Translations under genes and position numbers: made by a program
Assembly: GCA_020746835.1 (NCBI GenBank)
Contig: JAGPNK010000028.1
Span: 62,001 to 126,000 of the forward strand
From: Stachybotrys elegans
Lineage: Eukaryota; Ascomycota; Sordariomycetes; Hypocreales; Stachybotryaceae
Direction of reading: 5' to 3'
DNA: 64,000 nt
Notes under the pieces: model-generated
What the model was told of the DNA's origin: nothing
Database searches by the model: none
The model's input: the letters and a program-made list of their open reading frames with translations, nothing else
Part shown: in pieces, positions 1 through 11,776 of the stretch
Numbering within the stretch: position 1 is the first letter of the stretch
How the letters are laid out: each line of letters starts with the position of its first letter

Positions 1-1716
1 CAACATAATGTTGGCCCATTTGCGATCCGTCAGGGTTGGTACTTCATTCTTAGGGACAATTTCCCAGTAAAACTTAACGCGCCGGAATGTCCCTCTGCAA
101 ACCGTATCGTCCCTGACGACCTGTAGCTCGTACTTTAACAACAAGGTAGACTGCTTTGACGATGGACCGATGATCACAGAGTGTTGGGGAGTCTCGTTCA
201 TCCGCAGGCGATTGCTAACCCAATAAGCATCCCACTTCTCCTCCACTGCCCGAGTGTTCAGTTCTTCGAGATGACGGTCAGCCAGAGTCCCGAATAACCT
301 ATGGACGCCACACTCTGGTGGCATCTCCAAGGTCTCACCCCAATAAAACGTGTAGAATAAAAAGTCAAAAGACTCATGTGGACAATAGCCATCAAACCTA
401 GGCATTACGCAGACAACCTTCAGAGCTGCCCAGCCAGGATACGAGGGAGTGGGTGTGAAGAAGACGGTATCGACGTCATCCCAATTCACCCACGGCCAGT
501 TGTTGTATATTTCCATTCTTGAAGAGACATGAAACTGCATACAACGAGACCTGGATGCTGAGATGCATTCCCGGCTTTTGGTGAAGCTCTTGCCAGGTAG
601 CTGTGTCGCGAGATACGGCTCAAATGTGATTCGACTCATCCAGGGGGGCAAATATGAAGAACTGGCACTTAATAAACTCCCTGGGTTCTGCCGGTAAAAG
701 CAACCATCGCCCATGTTTCTCAATTGGATGCAAAAGTCTTCCGAGAGGTAACGGCCGACTGGTAGAATCAATCCAAAACCATCCTCGCCCTCGAACGAGC
801 CACGTCCAAACTTGGCACGCAATTTGATGCCACGGTTAGACATGGAGAAATCGGGAAGAAAATAACCGTCGAGCTTCTCCATGTGCCGACAGGAGGCGAA
901 GAACGCGGGAGAAGGAGCCAGAACGCCGCTGAATCGCGTCTGCATGCCAAGATCATCACCGTCTTTCGGATAGGTCCAAGCCAAAATGCTCGGGTCTGGG
1001 CATGCTCTTATAATTTCAGCCTGAAGACGCGAGAATGCCTTTTCCCCCTCCCCGTAGAGCAACGGCATGTTGATGTCAAATATGCCAAGAAGGCAGTAGG
1101 CTGTGTCCTCGGTCCTGGTGGTACAGCGTCTCGCGGCCCACGACATTTTCTGCGCTACCGAAATGGTTGATAAATCCTTGGAATGGCTCAAGATATCGGG
1201 ATCTACACTCGATATCATGCCCAACTGATAGGCAGTGTCCGACTTGTCGAAACAGTATTCCCAATTGCGGTTATAAAACTTGATGTCGGACGGAGCAATG
1301 AGCTCCTGGAGAGTCCATCCGCGCTGGAACCACCTGCAGCACCCCACGACTTCGGGATCGCTCAGGGATTCCATCGTGATGACAGTGCGGAGATCTGACA
1401 GATGGGCATAACACCGCACCGAGCGCTTGTACCAATTGTACATGGAATTGATGGCCTCGGTAAGCTCAGCGCTGCTTGACTTGTCGATGCAGCAGGTGTC
1501 CACCCAGGCGTACTTGAGCCCGTCCTGCGCTGCCAGCCTGCACGTCATCTCGATCTTTTCCCAGCCCCTCTTGCCATGAATCCCGGGCTGCTGCCTCATC
1601 TCCTGGAATGAAACCTCTTCCCCATCCAGCCATGTGTGTGACAGAATTCCGTAGGGTGGGATACTATGGCCAATAAACTCTTCCAGCGCGAGGGTTTCGT
1701 TGTTTATGAGCCACAT
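1..1716 (-). CDS. HET-domain protein (heterokaryon incompatibility), 3' end outside window
   Basis: One uninterrupted frame of 572 codons runs from an ATG at 1716 to the left edge without a stop, so the C-terminus is missing. The N-terminal 250 residues follow the fungal HET pattern: a leader ending in PPYGILSHTW, then GWEKIEMTCRLAAQDGLKY, the block YAWVDTCCIDK, WFQRGWTLQELIAP, and later the TEDTAYCLLGIFDINMPLLY region followed by YGEGEKAFSRLQ. HET domains are known to trigger cell death after allorecognition when partnered with other modules. The C-terminal half (after about residue 260) has no motif I recognise. The start was chosen because MWLINNETL directly precedes the conserved block, as is usual in this family. 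No intron is needed in the visible part. Confidence 0.93.
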   Translation of the reverse strand, partial: MWLINNETLALEEFIGHSIPPYGILSHTWLDGEEVSFQEMRQQPGIHGKRGWEKIEMTCRLAAQDGLKYAWVDTCCIDKSSSAELTEAINSMYNWYKRSVRCYAHLSDLRTVITMESLSDPEVVGCCRWFQRGWTLQELIAPSDIKFYNRNWEYCFDKSDTAYQLGMISSVDPDILSHSKDLSTISVAQKMSWAARRCTTRTEDTAYCLLGIFDINMPLLYGEGEKAFSRLQAEIIRACPDPSILAWTYPKDGDDLGMQTRFSGVLAPSPAFFASCRHMEKLDGYFLPDFSMSNRGIKLRAKFGRGSFEGEDGFGLILPVGRYLSEDFCIQLRNMGDGCFYRQNPGSLLSASSSYLPPWMSRITFEPYLATQLPGKSFTKSRECISASRSRCMQFHVSSRMEIYNNWPWVNWDDVDTVFFTPTPSYPGWAALKVVCVMPRFDGYCPHESFDFLFYTFYWGETLEMPPECGVHRLFGTLADRHLEELNTRAVEEKWDAYWVSNRLRMNETPQHSVIIGPSSKQSTLLLKYELQVVRDDTVCRGTFRRVKFYWEIVPKNEVPTLTDRKWANIML

Positions 1717-2315
1717 TGTTCAAGATTGCGCGATGCGTTTGTGATGAGAGAGGAGGCTGAAGGATTGCCAGGATGGAGATGGTGGAAGAAATTAATCCGT
1801 AGGATGTCCTTATCTAATCTGGGGTCCCCTAAAATGCGTCGTCTGACAATAATCCCTTGTTCTCCCAATCATCATTGGCATTGAGAACCTAGTCATCAGA
1901 GGGCTCCCATTTTTATGCATTTGAAGCTGCTACCTAGGAATCCATAGTCTTCTCGTTGCGGCATTATGCAATCGCAAGCGAGTTGTATTCGTTAACATGC
2001 ATCATCTTCCAGCGCTCATGCAGCCATACGCTGCTGCATAATTCGCGATAGCCTCACCGGACATCGCCAGAGCTCGATCATAGCTATAGCTTATGACAAT
2101 CTATATTCATAGTAGCAGCAGGGTTTATACACTCACTTGGGAGACTGTCGGCGTCTAGCCTTCCATAGGTGACCATGGGCCAACTCCCAACCCCTTCCTC
2201 CTCACATACATTGGGCACGCGATGTTATATTGCATATCAGGATGTGCTCGGCGCAGACTGATGTCTTCTTCCGTCCTCCCTCTGCTCATCTGCTGCTATT
2301 TGATTAGCCTCCACG
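1717..2315. other. Intergenic, upstream of HET gene
   Basis: About 600 bp with no convincing coding signal on either strand. It presumably holds the HET gene promoter. I see no repeat or RNA gene. Confidence 0.5.
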
Positions 2316-2875
2316 ATGGAGGCGTTCGCCGCGCGCGCGCTTGCGAGCAACGTTGTGGAGTTTATCGGCTTTTCCTCCAAGCTCTTCTCTACTGCTCAGG
2401 AGATTCACCCTTCGGTGTCTGGTTCCTCCAAATACTAGATGTTTCAAATCCTATCGAGCATCGACAGATCGCGCGCAACAAGACATTGCATAAGATGGCG
2501 GTCTTCTTCAACGAGGCATCTGGTTCTGCTCCAGATCCCATAATGGATCTGCGCGAGCTACTAACTCTCACAGAAATTGGCTCTTATTAAGACTGGTCTG
2601 ACGAGAGTGAAGCCAAACGCTGTATCAGCCTCGTATCATTCTTCGATGTTGACGGCCCATGTTTCGTGGCTGTTACATCCAAAATCTCGTCGGAAACCCT
2701 TCCTAGACATCAACTCAGGAACAGAAGAATCTGCTGGATACTCGAGAAAGTAGAGGCCGAACCGGAGGATAAAATATATGACAAGACCGAAACAGCATTC
2801 AAGGTCATTAACAAGGTTAGGGGGGTCTTTCAATGGATGAGTATTCCTCGGGGGCGGTACCTATTCATTCATTAG
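2316..2875 (+). pseudogene. Relic of STAND/NACHT-type N-terminal domain gene
   Basis: An ATG at 2316 opens 40 codons (MEAFAARALASNVVEFIGFS and on, containing SSKLFSTAQEIH) that match the start of the fungal N-terminal domain found on NACHT/ankyrin STAND proteins. A TAG at 2436 ends it. Downstream coding-like sequence lies in another frame, broken by a TAA near 2588, and continues to 2875 (SKISSETLPRHQ, RRICWILEKVEAEPEDKIYD). Frame changes and stops within 560 bp argue for a decayed gene rather than a short functional one. The downstream part is not assignable to a family by eye. Confidence 0.45.
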
Positions 2876-3013
2876 AGAGTGTTTCCGTTCCTCAAGAGCA
2901 GGATATTCGAATTGGCTATCATAATATGGGAGGCACGTAAACAGTATGAGGTTGAAGTATCATTAATCGAAAGGTTCGTATATACAGCGGCAGAATCTTA
3001 CATTGGTCAATAC

Positions 3014-4712
3014 CTATGATATAATAACCCGTACTCCTTTACTCCCTTGCTCCGCAACAGGAACAAACATATCGTGGTCGTAGCGAACGTCTCGCTCTGT
3101 CGTCTTGTAGAGGCGCATACGAGGCATCACCCGTAAAACCAGAGCTGTGAGTGAAACATGCAACTCACATAGTGCGAGGCTATGTCGTCAGCATACTTTC
3201 ACGGATCATGTTGGAAACGAGGTCATACTTCTTGCCAAGACATCCCCGACTGCCCTTGGAGAATGCAATCATAGACCTCTCAGTTTTGAGCCTGTTGTCT
3301 AGCCATCGTTCTGGGATGAACGCAAACGAGTTTGGAAAGGCGACCTCGTCGTGATGTGAGATGGCTGCTGACATGCCGATAGCATAGCCACGAGGTAGCA
3401 CGAGATGGACAGGCTTCTTGTTAAACTCTCCAGAGTAAACGAGGTCCTCCTCTGTGGGTACGCGGGCTGTCCGACTGGAAACGCCATATGATAGACGCAG
3501 ACCCTCTTGGATAACAGCTCCAAGGTACGGGAGCTGTTCAAGCGTTGTCCAAGAAGGTAGATGGCGAGGATCCTCAACAGCCTGCTTCAATTCAGCTTCC
3601 AATTTAGCAAAGGTATCGGGCTGTGACAAGAGGTAGTAGGTTATCACAGCCAGGGCCCAACTGGTTGTTTCAGTTCCAGCGCCGAGAACAGCAACGGCCT
3701 CAAAGGTAAGACGATCTACCCCCTTTTCGCTTTCATCAAGTTCGGACTGTAGCAAATCCACAAAAACAGTTGGCCGGTGATGGACGATATTGGCGTCAAT
3801 GTCTGCCTTGGTCTTTCGTACGCGTGAAGGGATATCGATTTGCAGCGTCCGGATCATGAGCGCAGCGTCTGCAGGCAGGTAGTCGATAATATACTTGCCC
3901 AACTTGGTGCTGGCAGCTAGAAAAGGGAAGAAGCGGAAGAGGAATACGGGCTTGAGTACTGCAAGAGTCGCTTCACGGTAGTTGGGTTGCCAGCCATCTC
4001 GTGACAGGAACCCAAAGGCTTCACCAAAACTGTAGCTTGAGATGGCGTCAGATGTGAAACAACTGTACGCGTGGGCAATGTCAAAAGGGTGGCCACCACT
4101 CGCCAAAAGCTTGTCGCATAGCTTTTGCGCCAGTTCTTGGATCTCGTCTTCCAGCCGTGAGACCATGCCCCGCGAAAAGAATTTGGCAACAGGTCCTCGT
4201 CTGATGCGGTGGAGGTCATGGTCAACAGTGCTGAAACCACTGACCCCGACTGAAGTACCGCGTACTTGGTGAATGGGCTTGTCGCGTTTCCGTCCACCAA
4301 GGGCGTAAATCTCATCAGAGAATGCCATGTCGGCGCAATGGGTCTCATTTGGGTTGATGCGAACAATGGGACCTACAAATGTATCAGCATCATCAGCGTA
4401 CAATGTCACAAAAGGGTACCGCCATGATGTCATCATCACCATCAAGTGGCATGGCTTACCGTATTGTTCGTGCATTTTCTGGATGGCATGGGTATAGCGG
4501 CCAACCAGGATAACATCGTGGTAAAACTCGGGCAGGTATGTTGCTGCCGCAAGTTTCGGACCAGGCACATGGCTGAGTGGGTGAAGCGGCGAAACATTGT
4601 ACAATGCCTCCAAGAACTTAAACATCGCCCATGATACGGCAACAATGACCAGGCCCCGTGCTGCCAAAGACGTTGCCGGCTCTTCAAGGGCCCTCCATGT
4701 TTCATGCGACAT
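3014..4712 (-). CDS. Cytochrome P450 monooxygenase (CYP58/trichodiene-oxygenase-like)
   Basis: Three exons (4712-4460, 4372-3229, 3179-3014) give 520 residues, a normal length. A hydrophobic N-terminal anchor (SLAARGLVIVAVSWAMFKF) precedes the HPLSHVPGPKLAA hinge. The I-helix motif AGTETTSW, the ExxR-type EGLR, PERW and the heme loop FSKGSRGCLGK with cysteine near residue 462 are all present. The C-terminal exon begins NLALCELHV, the usual continuation of the heme helix, and lies beyond a 49 nt intron (3180-3228). An upstream in-frame ATG exists, but MSHETW at 4712 is a typical start just before the anchor. It is divergent from the SDR at 5832, so the two may share a promoter. The substrate is unknown; the trichodiene-oxygenase label reflects family resemblance only. 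Confidence 0.93.
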
Positions 4713-5831
4713 GACTGCAGGCAGTATCAGCAGCGAGTGATGATTGAAAGTGATAGGAGAAAGCGGGGGAAGACAAATCTTTTTATTTCTCTCAACTGGT
4801 TGACGAAAGAGGACCACAATTTCTACGCCCCACACAATCTTAAACACTGGCGGAAGTGTGCGAGAGCTGTAAATGTCACTGTGAAACTGTTGAATGAAGT
4901 ACAAGATCTTACCTAGAACCCCGGTCATGTAGCACCCGGAACCAAAGGCCTGTGGCGAAGAGATTGTTCGCATTGCATTTGTCATTGGTTCATAGCGGCC
5001 TGCAAGTCAGCTTCAAGCCCCTCATCCACCTCACGCCAAGCGCATCAATGACACCACCCCGCCCCAAAACGCACCAATCCTTTCAAGATATTGCTGTCGG
5101 AGAGAGGGATGACTGGGACATTTTCGATTCGAGGACGATAGTTGATTCTGGCCAAGTGCAGCACCTCATGCCAGACACTGGGTAGCGGAATGTATGTCAA
5201 AAATCCTTCCAGAAAGAGGCCTCTTTTTCGCAGACAACTACCACTACACTGGAGATGCTAAGCGACTGCTGCTCACCCTTACAACCCGGCCTCGCCATCG
5301 AAAGACTTCTCGTCTTACAGAGCCCGATCCCTCCTGTTCGAGCTATTGGGCGGACAATATGAGCCCAACTCTTCTGATGTTGAGTAGAATCGTGCAAATC
5401 TGTTTTAAAGTTGAGCGGCTGGGGTCAGATGATGCAGATCCGAATGGTCAAGCCACGACATATCTAACCTAACCTGCATAGCGATTGGCTTGGGAGCAGA
5501 AACGCGATCTGTTCTACGATGGGGTGCCGAGGGATACAGCTCATGGCCTGAGCTACTCGGCCTGCTGGCGGCGGAGGATTCGACCGCCCGCCACTAACTC
5601 CGCCGTCTAGTCCCGCGCTGTCAGTATCCAGGGCACCATTGTCGGGCCAATTCGACCGCCCTTCCCGCCGCTTTACTCCACCGCCTTACTCCACCGCCCA
5701 CTCCACCGCACTCCCATGCGCTGTACGTCAGAATCCTTAAATTGAGAGCGAGACCAGGCGGTACGGTGCTCAAGTCATTCATTATTCACGGTACACTCCG
5801 TCTTTTACATACCGTCATTGGTTCTGTCAGC
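4713..5831. promoter_or_regulatory. Divergent promoter region between P450 and SDR, with GC-rich tandem motif
   Basis: This 1.1 kb separates two divergently transcribed genes. It has no convincing gene. At 5673-5710 a 13-mer (ttactccaccgcc) occurs twice perfectly, followed by a partial third copy (cactccaccgca). Related ccgcc blocks lie just upstream (5580-5670). Such clustered C-rich motifs could bind a regulator, but this is inference. Confidence 0.45.
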
Positions 5832-6965
5832 ATGTCAATCACGAGTTCGCTAACACAGGCCTTCCCACCTCATCCGGCATTTACCGAAAAAGATGTTCCA
5901 GATCTCAAGGATTATGTATTCGCTGTCACTGGCGCAAGTGCAGGCGTTGGTATGATCAAGGCGTGGTAGGATAATGGATCAAAACTTACTCGAAACAGGC
6001 AAAGAACTTACCCGCATCCTCTACTCCAAGAATGCTAAGGTCTATATGATGGCGCGCTCGGAGGAAAAGACCAACAAGGCCATCGCGGAAATCACCCAAG
6101 CTTTACCGGCCTCGCGTGGTAGTCTAGTGTTCATCCAACTCGACCTTGGCGACCTGAGTTCCATCAAAGCAACGGTCGATAGCTTCCTTTCCCAGGAAAA
6201 GAAACTTCACGTCCTTGTTAATAACGCCGGAATTATGTCTTCAGAGAAGAAATTAGTGACCACACCTCAGGGTTTCGAACAGCATGTTGGGGTTAATGTG
6301 CTGGGACCCTACTTACTGACCAGGCTCCTCACACCTACATTAATCGCGACGGCGCAAGTGTACGTTCTGTTTACCCGAATAACATCCAGTGCTAACCGTT
6401 GTAGTGAACCAGCCAACAAAGTGCGAGTTGTGTGGCTTGGGTCCTCTGCTTCTGAGATGTTCGCCGTCAAAAACGTTGGAGCGACGGCCGAGATGATGAA
6501 GATCGAAAGCTTGGCCAAGAAGTCTGGCAATGAAAGATACTGGTACAGCAAGGTGGGAAACTGGGCTCACAACGCCGAATACGCGCTGCGTTACAAAGCA
6601 CACGGGGTTGTAAGCGTCGCCGCCAACCCAGGCAACTTGCAATCCGAGCTCTATCGAGACCAGGGGCTTATGATGCGGGCTGTGACAAAGCTGATCATGT
6701 ATCCGCCGGTGAACGGAGCCTACACCGAGCTTTACGCAGCTCTGTCTCCTGATATCTCGCTCTCCAACACAGGGTGCTGGGGTAAGTGCTCAAGGTTGAT
6801 GACACTGATAGTTGGTTGACACGTCTAGTTATTCCATTCGGTCGAGTATACCCTATTCGACAGGATTTGACCAATGCGACTAAGACTGAGTCCGAGGGTG
6901 GATCAGGCGGTACAAGGAGATTCTGGGATTGGAGCGAGGAGCAAGTCCGCCCATATCTGGAATAG
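5832..6965 (+). CDS. Short-chain dehydrogenase/reductase (retinol-dehydrogenase-like)
   Basis: Four exons (5832-5949, 5999-6359, 6405-6781, 6829-6965) give 330 residues. The cofactor loop TGASAGVGKEL is split by the first intron. NNAG (VNNAGIMSS), the catalytic serine region WLGSSAS and the YxxxK motif YWYSK are intact, so an active NAD(P)-dependent oxidoreductase is expected. The second intron (6360-6404, 45 nt, divisible by three) stays open if unspliced, but removing it restores the usual continuation into EPANKVRVVW. Divergent to the P450 and near a transporter, it may be a tailoring enzyme of the same small cluster. Confidence 0.9.
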
Positions 6966-7206
6966 GGTAGGATAATCGATTGGCCAGCCACTCCCACTCA
7001 TCAAAGGCCTAACATTCCTGTTCAACCGTCATCACCACCGCCACAAGTCTCAAGCTTTTGTCAAAACTCATTTTCTTGCCAATTATCATCTATTGACTTA
7101 ATATTATCAGAGGGGGTCTCCTCAGAGTCGCTGATCATTGTCCCATTGGGGCACACTAACAGGAAATCCCACGTTATCTCAACCTTTCCTACGCGCTGTG
7201 CTGGGC

Positions 7207-8732
7207 TCAAAGCAAGACAGGAAATCGGTCGCGAATCGATTTCCCGTAAACATAAAGTAGAGTCATGAATGGTGTAAAGAGCAATGGCAGTAGGCCCAAT
7301 ACCGAGCTTCCCCAACCCCAGTGAAGAGCTCGATACAGTGGCCTCCCCGCCAAGGGCAACAGGGTCCCTCCGATGGATCGTATGACAATGTTGGCCGCGA
7401 TAGCCGAGGCTGCATGAGACGTGAATGAATCGATGAGATGGCCAATGATGGCTGAGAAAATAGAACGTTGCCCATTCCGATCAGCGCCGAACCAATGATG
7501 GGCACCACCCAGTGCGCATGCATCTCGGCGCTCCATCCGTACCAGAAGAAGCCCACGGCGAGCAGTGGACAGGCAACTATTACAGGCACGAGACGATCCT
7601 CGGCCTCTAGGGTCCCCTTCTTCATCCGAGATTTGATAAAACGATCACTCGTCGTACTGAAGGCGACCAACCCAGCAATGTTACCAAGGCCAAATCCAAC
7701 GAAGGCTAGGCCGACTGAGCGTGTTGTGAATCCGTACTCGGTAGTAAGGACGATGGGGAATGTAGCAAGAAGGAGAAATAGCGCTCCATTAAAATACGCA
7801 GAGACAAGGGATATCCACATGTTGATTGGTGAAAGCAGTGCCAACTTTGCCGGGCGGACAAGAGCACGCATCCAGATCTGTTTCCGATGAAGGCCATTTT
7901 CGAGTATTGAGCGAAATTTAGGGTTGTTCATCTCTATCCGGAGCTTGCTGGCCTTTGTTTCAAGTATCGTCACTGCAAACGTTTCGCTCGTAAAGGCAAT
8001 TTGGGCTACTGTCACCCCCGAAGACTGGAAGCAATCAGCCGGTGCTCAAGAGCACAAAGGAGGAACTTACAAGTGCTGCCAGAACCCAGAAGACAATCCG
8101 CCAGGACCACCTTTCCGTCAAGAAGCCGCCCAAGAGTGGACCGATAGAAGGACCTAGAACCGGGCCAAGCATATACGGCGAGAGAGCAAACCCCCTTTCC
8201 TGGACTGGGATCAGGTCAGAGATGGTGCCACCCCCAAGCGACAAGGGAGCAGAGCCAACAACGCCTGCTAAAAAGTGGAACAGCAGCAGAAATCCAAGGT
8301 TCGGCGATACGGCGCATGCGACTGTAAAGACAATGTAAAGCAAATTGCTGTAGATGTATGTAGCCCAGCGGCCATGTATTTCCGAAAGAGGAGCCATGGT
8401 AAGAGGCCCCATGGTCCAACCAAGGACATAAATGGTGAGTAAGCGAGAGATCATGGTGCCGTTCTGAGCTCCAATATCCCTTCCTGCCGACTCAATTGCC
8501 GGTGCGAACATAGTAGCACTAAGTGGCCTGTCGTGGTATCAGCCTGCACGCGTCGACAAGAACTGGGAACTGTTACTTACACCAGGAAAGTCAGTAGTGA
8601 TACAATGACCACGTGGCTCCATTTCTTCGCCGATGGCCAGTTCAAAGGGTTCGTCGTGTCGTCTTCTCCATCCCAGTCCACCTGGTTGCCATCTGCCACC
8701 GGTGGCAGCAGAGCTGACCGCTCACTCGCCAT
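7207..8732 (-). pseudogene. MFS drug:H+ antiporter (DHA1-type) with one frameshift
   Basis: Exons 8732-8581, 8527-8071 and 8024-7207 encode a polyspecific DHA1-type transporter. Features are the N-terminal signature NPLNWPSAKKW, TM segments with LGWTMGPLTMAPLSEIHGR, GPVLGPSIGPLLGGFL, the cytoplasmic loop ETKASKLRIE, and a C-terminal half with TTRSVGLAFVGFG and the family-typical DSFTSHAASAIAAN. Around 7457-7460 (a run of four A on the plus strand) the frame changes. One base more would join GMGNVLF to SAIIGHLIDSF and bring the coding sum to a multiple of three. Either the gene is inactivated or the assembly lost one base. No GT..AG intron of credible size fits. The neighbouring regulator is also damaged. 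Confidence 0.85.
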
Positions 8733-9540
8733 TTTAGGAGGAACAGTAAGATGTGGCTACCGACGAGAAATCAGTGTGACTTTGCAGAGCCCGTCCTGGG
8801 TGTAGCAGAGAAGACAGCATACGCAGTCAAAATATAAGATAATAGGGACAGCTACCATGCCACTCATCTAAGCGAGATTCAAGTCTTACCGCCTTCCAAT
8901 CCTGTTGCCCCATAAAGTCGTGTCAAATTGCAATCCATGTCATGGTTCTTTGTGCTTTCGTGGAGAATCTTTTACTCCGTTGGCGGGGGTATTCAATAAC
9001 CTAAGCTTGTCAGCAAGTCGCCACTCGCCTCAATGCAACAGCAACGTACAACGTAGCTCGATGATAAAACCATAGTTTATGTCCACCTGTGCTGCAGGGT
9101 CTCACCCAGATTCTTGCTAGATAGGGCTTTATACTGGATGTCTTAATGTTAGCGACATCATCATTACCCAGCTCATGGTTAAATCGTCTCGGCCGACGTT
9201 AATTTGCAATCCACTAGTCATGCTTCTACATACCTTGAGCAGCCTGGTTAATTCTACAAATACTTCTGCTTAAGTATGCTTGGAGTGAGAGAGAGCTTTG
9301 GTCTTGTCTGGATTTCCGCCATCATATTGTTTGTTCTGCATATTGAAGGATCGTGTAAACTGGCACACAATATGGGGACGGCCCCGAGCAACGGTAGTGT
9401 GCAAATGTTACCGGCGCATACGGATCGTAGGAGAGAAACTTCGACGTAGAGTAGTGGTTAAGGTGACTGATTTCATGCTTGATATGGCGCTCATAATATG
9501 CAATCGTTCATCATTACCATAAATTTCTAACGCCGCAAGT
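8733..9540. other. Intergenic between MFS and Zn2Cys6 genes
   Basis: About 800 bp, with the upstream region of the MFS gene (right of 8732) and the 3' side of the regulator. Short open frames here (for example 9298-9522) show no family features and look random. Confidence 0.5.
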
Positions 9541-11448
9541 CTATGAGAATGACATGAATTGATCCATGATGGAGTATGTGCCCATGGACAGATCAGTCTC
9601 TAGCCGGTCCAAGTAACCTTTTGCAAATGGACTCATGTCCGCCAGACCCCTAAGTACCATCACAATATCCATCAACTCCGCCTGGTAGCCGCCGGGGAAA
9701 CAATTGGCGAAGAAATTGGCGCATGAGAATGGCAGAGTCGGAGTAAATGTATGGACCTACACGCGGAGTTTGTTAGCCCCAACACCATAGAGATCGTGAC
9801 TAGTCTTAATACCCGCCAAGGAGACACATCCAGTAGGTGTTTGGATATATCTAGTATGCGCCTAGCGGCTGCTGATGCTCTCTCGTTGGATCTCTCTGTG
9901 TCTTCGTGGCTCACGCTTGAACCACGCAACATTGTTTCGGTCATTTGGTGAAGGTGAAGCAAGATGACCTCCACCAGCAAGACAGCAAGGAGAAGCGCAA
10001 GGTCACCTTTCAGGTTTGCCACTGTAATGCCCTTTGCGAAGAGCTCTGCTCTTTGCGTGGCGATGCCTTGTAGGTAGTCATGTCGACGCCGATCGTGAAT
10101 AGAGACGGCACCTAATTGTTGCTGGAAAATGAACTCTTGACGGTGTGACAAAAATCTACCCCATAGCGTGCTTACAAAGATGCTTTCCAATCCCGTGCCC
10201 AGGAGCTCGTTGTCGGTCGACTCCATGACTTCGGGAAGGAACCTTGTGGAAACGGGGTCCCCCCGCTGGAATGCGGCCTCAGGTGAGGGGAGCTTGGTAC
10301 AGATCTTTGGTAATGATTAGCATGACCCTGAACCTTTCCGTATGAGACTGGCCACCTAGAGTACGCACGGCTTGCTCGGTAAAGGTCAATGAATGGTGGC
10401 GTATGCTGCTGAGGAAGATGTCGAGAAAGTAGGCCGCCCAAAATGTCCGTCTTTTCTCCTCGGTGACGGTCCATTCCTCATCTTGCGAGAACATAGAGGG
10501 GCCGCCTTGCGTTGTTGCTTGGCAATCAACCTCGTTCAATTTCATGACCTGTATAAGTCGAAATGCCCGGCCCGCGCTCACCCAGGCCCGGTCAAAGTCA
10601 TCCTGCTTCAGCTCAAAACTAGACATGAGGAGGAGAGCCTGCGTCTGTTCTATATAAAACTGCTGCTCAACCTTGTCGTCTTGCGTCTCCAGCTTCGCCA
10701 ATAACTGGCGGGTGTGGTGGTAGAGCTCATCTCTCAAGGAGAGAAACTGAGGCGAGAAAGATGCGGCCACGGCCCAAACAGCGTATTGTAGACACGCATG
10801 AGATGTTGAAGGCCATGGCGACTTTGCCCATGCCAGGAACTTGGATTGCTATAGTAAAGGACTCAGAGTATACGCACGGTCAAAGAAGAGCTGGTTTCTA
10901 CAATAACTGTCAGAAGGCGCGCCGGGGGAGAAACATAACAGGGGATATACAGGTCTGCACGGGTTAAAGCTGGTAGTAGCAAGCCGCCCTCTGGCAGTTT
11001 GGTCACGTTCGAATCCAGGGGGAGGTCTATGGAAACATTGAAAGTGAAAGATGATCAAGCGAGGCTGCCGTCGTAGTATCAATGATGTGTGCGGTCGGGC
11101 TTGGCGGAGCTGGCGCGGAATCCGTTAGAGCTGGGTCTATGGTGGGATCGGCATCTGCGACGTCTTGGCCCAAAGCTTCATCGTTCCCTGCTGCACGACG
11201 TTCCAAGGCGGCTAATGGGCTTTGTCAGTCATGTGCGACCACAAGGCGTCGTGGCGCTCACCAAGTCGAGACCTCATCTCCCGGATATGTCCTTTCTTTG
11301 GCCCTCGCCGATTGCGGGCATGGTCAACTTGGCACTCGGCTCCGATGTCAACGCAGCTACTGCAAGGCATTTGCCTATCACACCTCAGCTGCCGACGGCG
11401 GCATTCTTGACAGGCGAGGCCTTGACAGATTTGTACCCGAATCAACAT
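9541..11448 (-). pseudogene. Zn2Cys6 transcription factor with frameshift and in-frame stop
   Basis: The zinc cluster [20 protein letters not shown] plus VDIGAEC (C-x2-C-x6-C-x5-C-x2-C-x6-C) lies at about 11330-11415, followed by [15 protein letters not shown] 50 nt intron (11212-11261) joins to AALERRAAGNDEALG. Further introns are 10898-10950, about 10293-10368, and 9757-9812. The fungal-specific regulatory domain is clear (QLFFDRAYTLSPLL, FLAWAKS, AVWAVAASFSPQF, EEKRRTFWAAYFLDIF, LPSPEAAFQRGDP). Two lesions are visible: a frame break near 11023-11030 and a TAG at 10849-10851 inside the conserved LSPLL-x-QSKF block. A CAG to TAG transition would explain the latter. The C-terminus ends at 9541. 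The exact start is uncertain: the ATG at 11448 is the nearest upstream of the zinc cluster. It was probably once the regulator of the adjacent SDR/MFS/P450 genes. Confidence 0.75.
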
Positions 11449-11776
11449 TGCTGCAACTCCAACAAGACGTATATATAAGTAACCCTCCTGGACCCTGCCG
11501 GCTCGGCCCGTTGGGAGCCTGTGGTGGTGATGAGGGGCTTCGATTATCATTGCCGGTCATCTTGCTAACTTATCGATACTGAAATGAGATGGAAGCACTT
11601 GCACAAGGTCTTAGGCTGTATAATGAAGAGGGTGCACGAGACTCTTTATCTCAGCGGGACCATGACGTCTTTACGAGTATAATCTAGAGAATGGCGCATA
11701 ATGCTATTCATTTCTATATCCAAGTACCGCACCTCCTATAAAAGACATGTTTCTTAAGCAGCATGCACTTGGTCCC
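11449..11776. other. Intergenic
   Basis: The region upstream of the damaged regulator and downstream of the SDR. Open frames here are antisense or extend from the regulator exon. No independent gene seen. Confidence 0.4.

Noticed and set aside
4713..4985. N-terminal extension of the P450 to an upstream ATG
   Set aside because: The extra residues do not resemble P450 N-termini; MSHETW directly before the membrane anchor is the better start.
3014..6965. Trichothecene pathway assignment for the P450
   Set aside because: Only family resemblance; no terpene synthase or other trichothecene genes in the window.
7440..7480. Intron explaining the MFS frame change
   Set aside because: The only GT..AG pair at the site would give an intron of about 15 nt, too short to splice.
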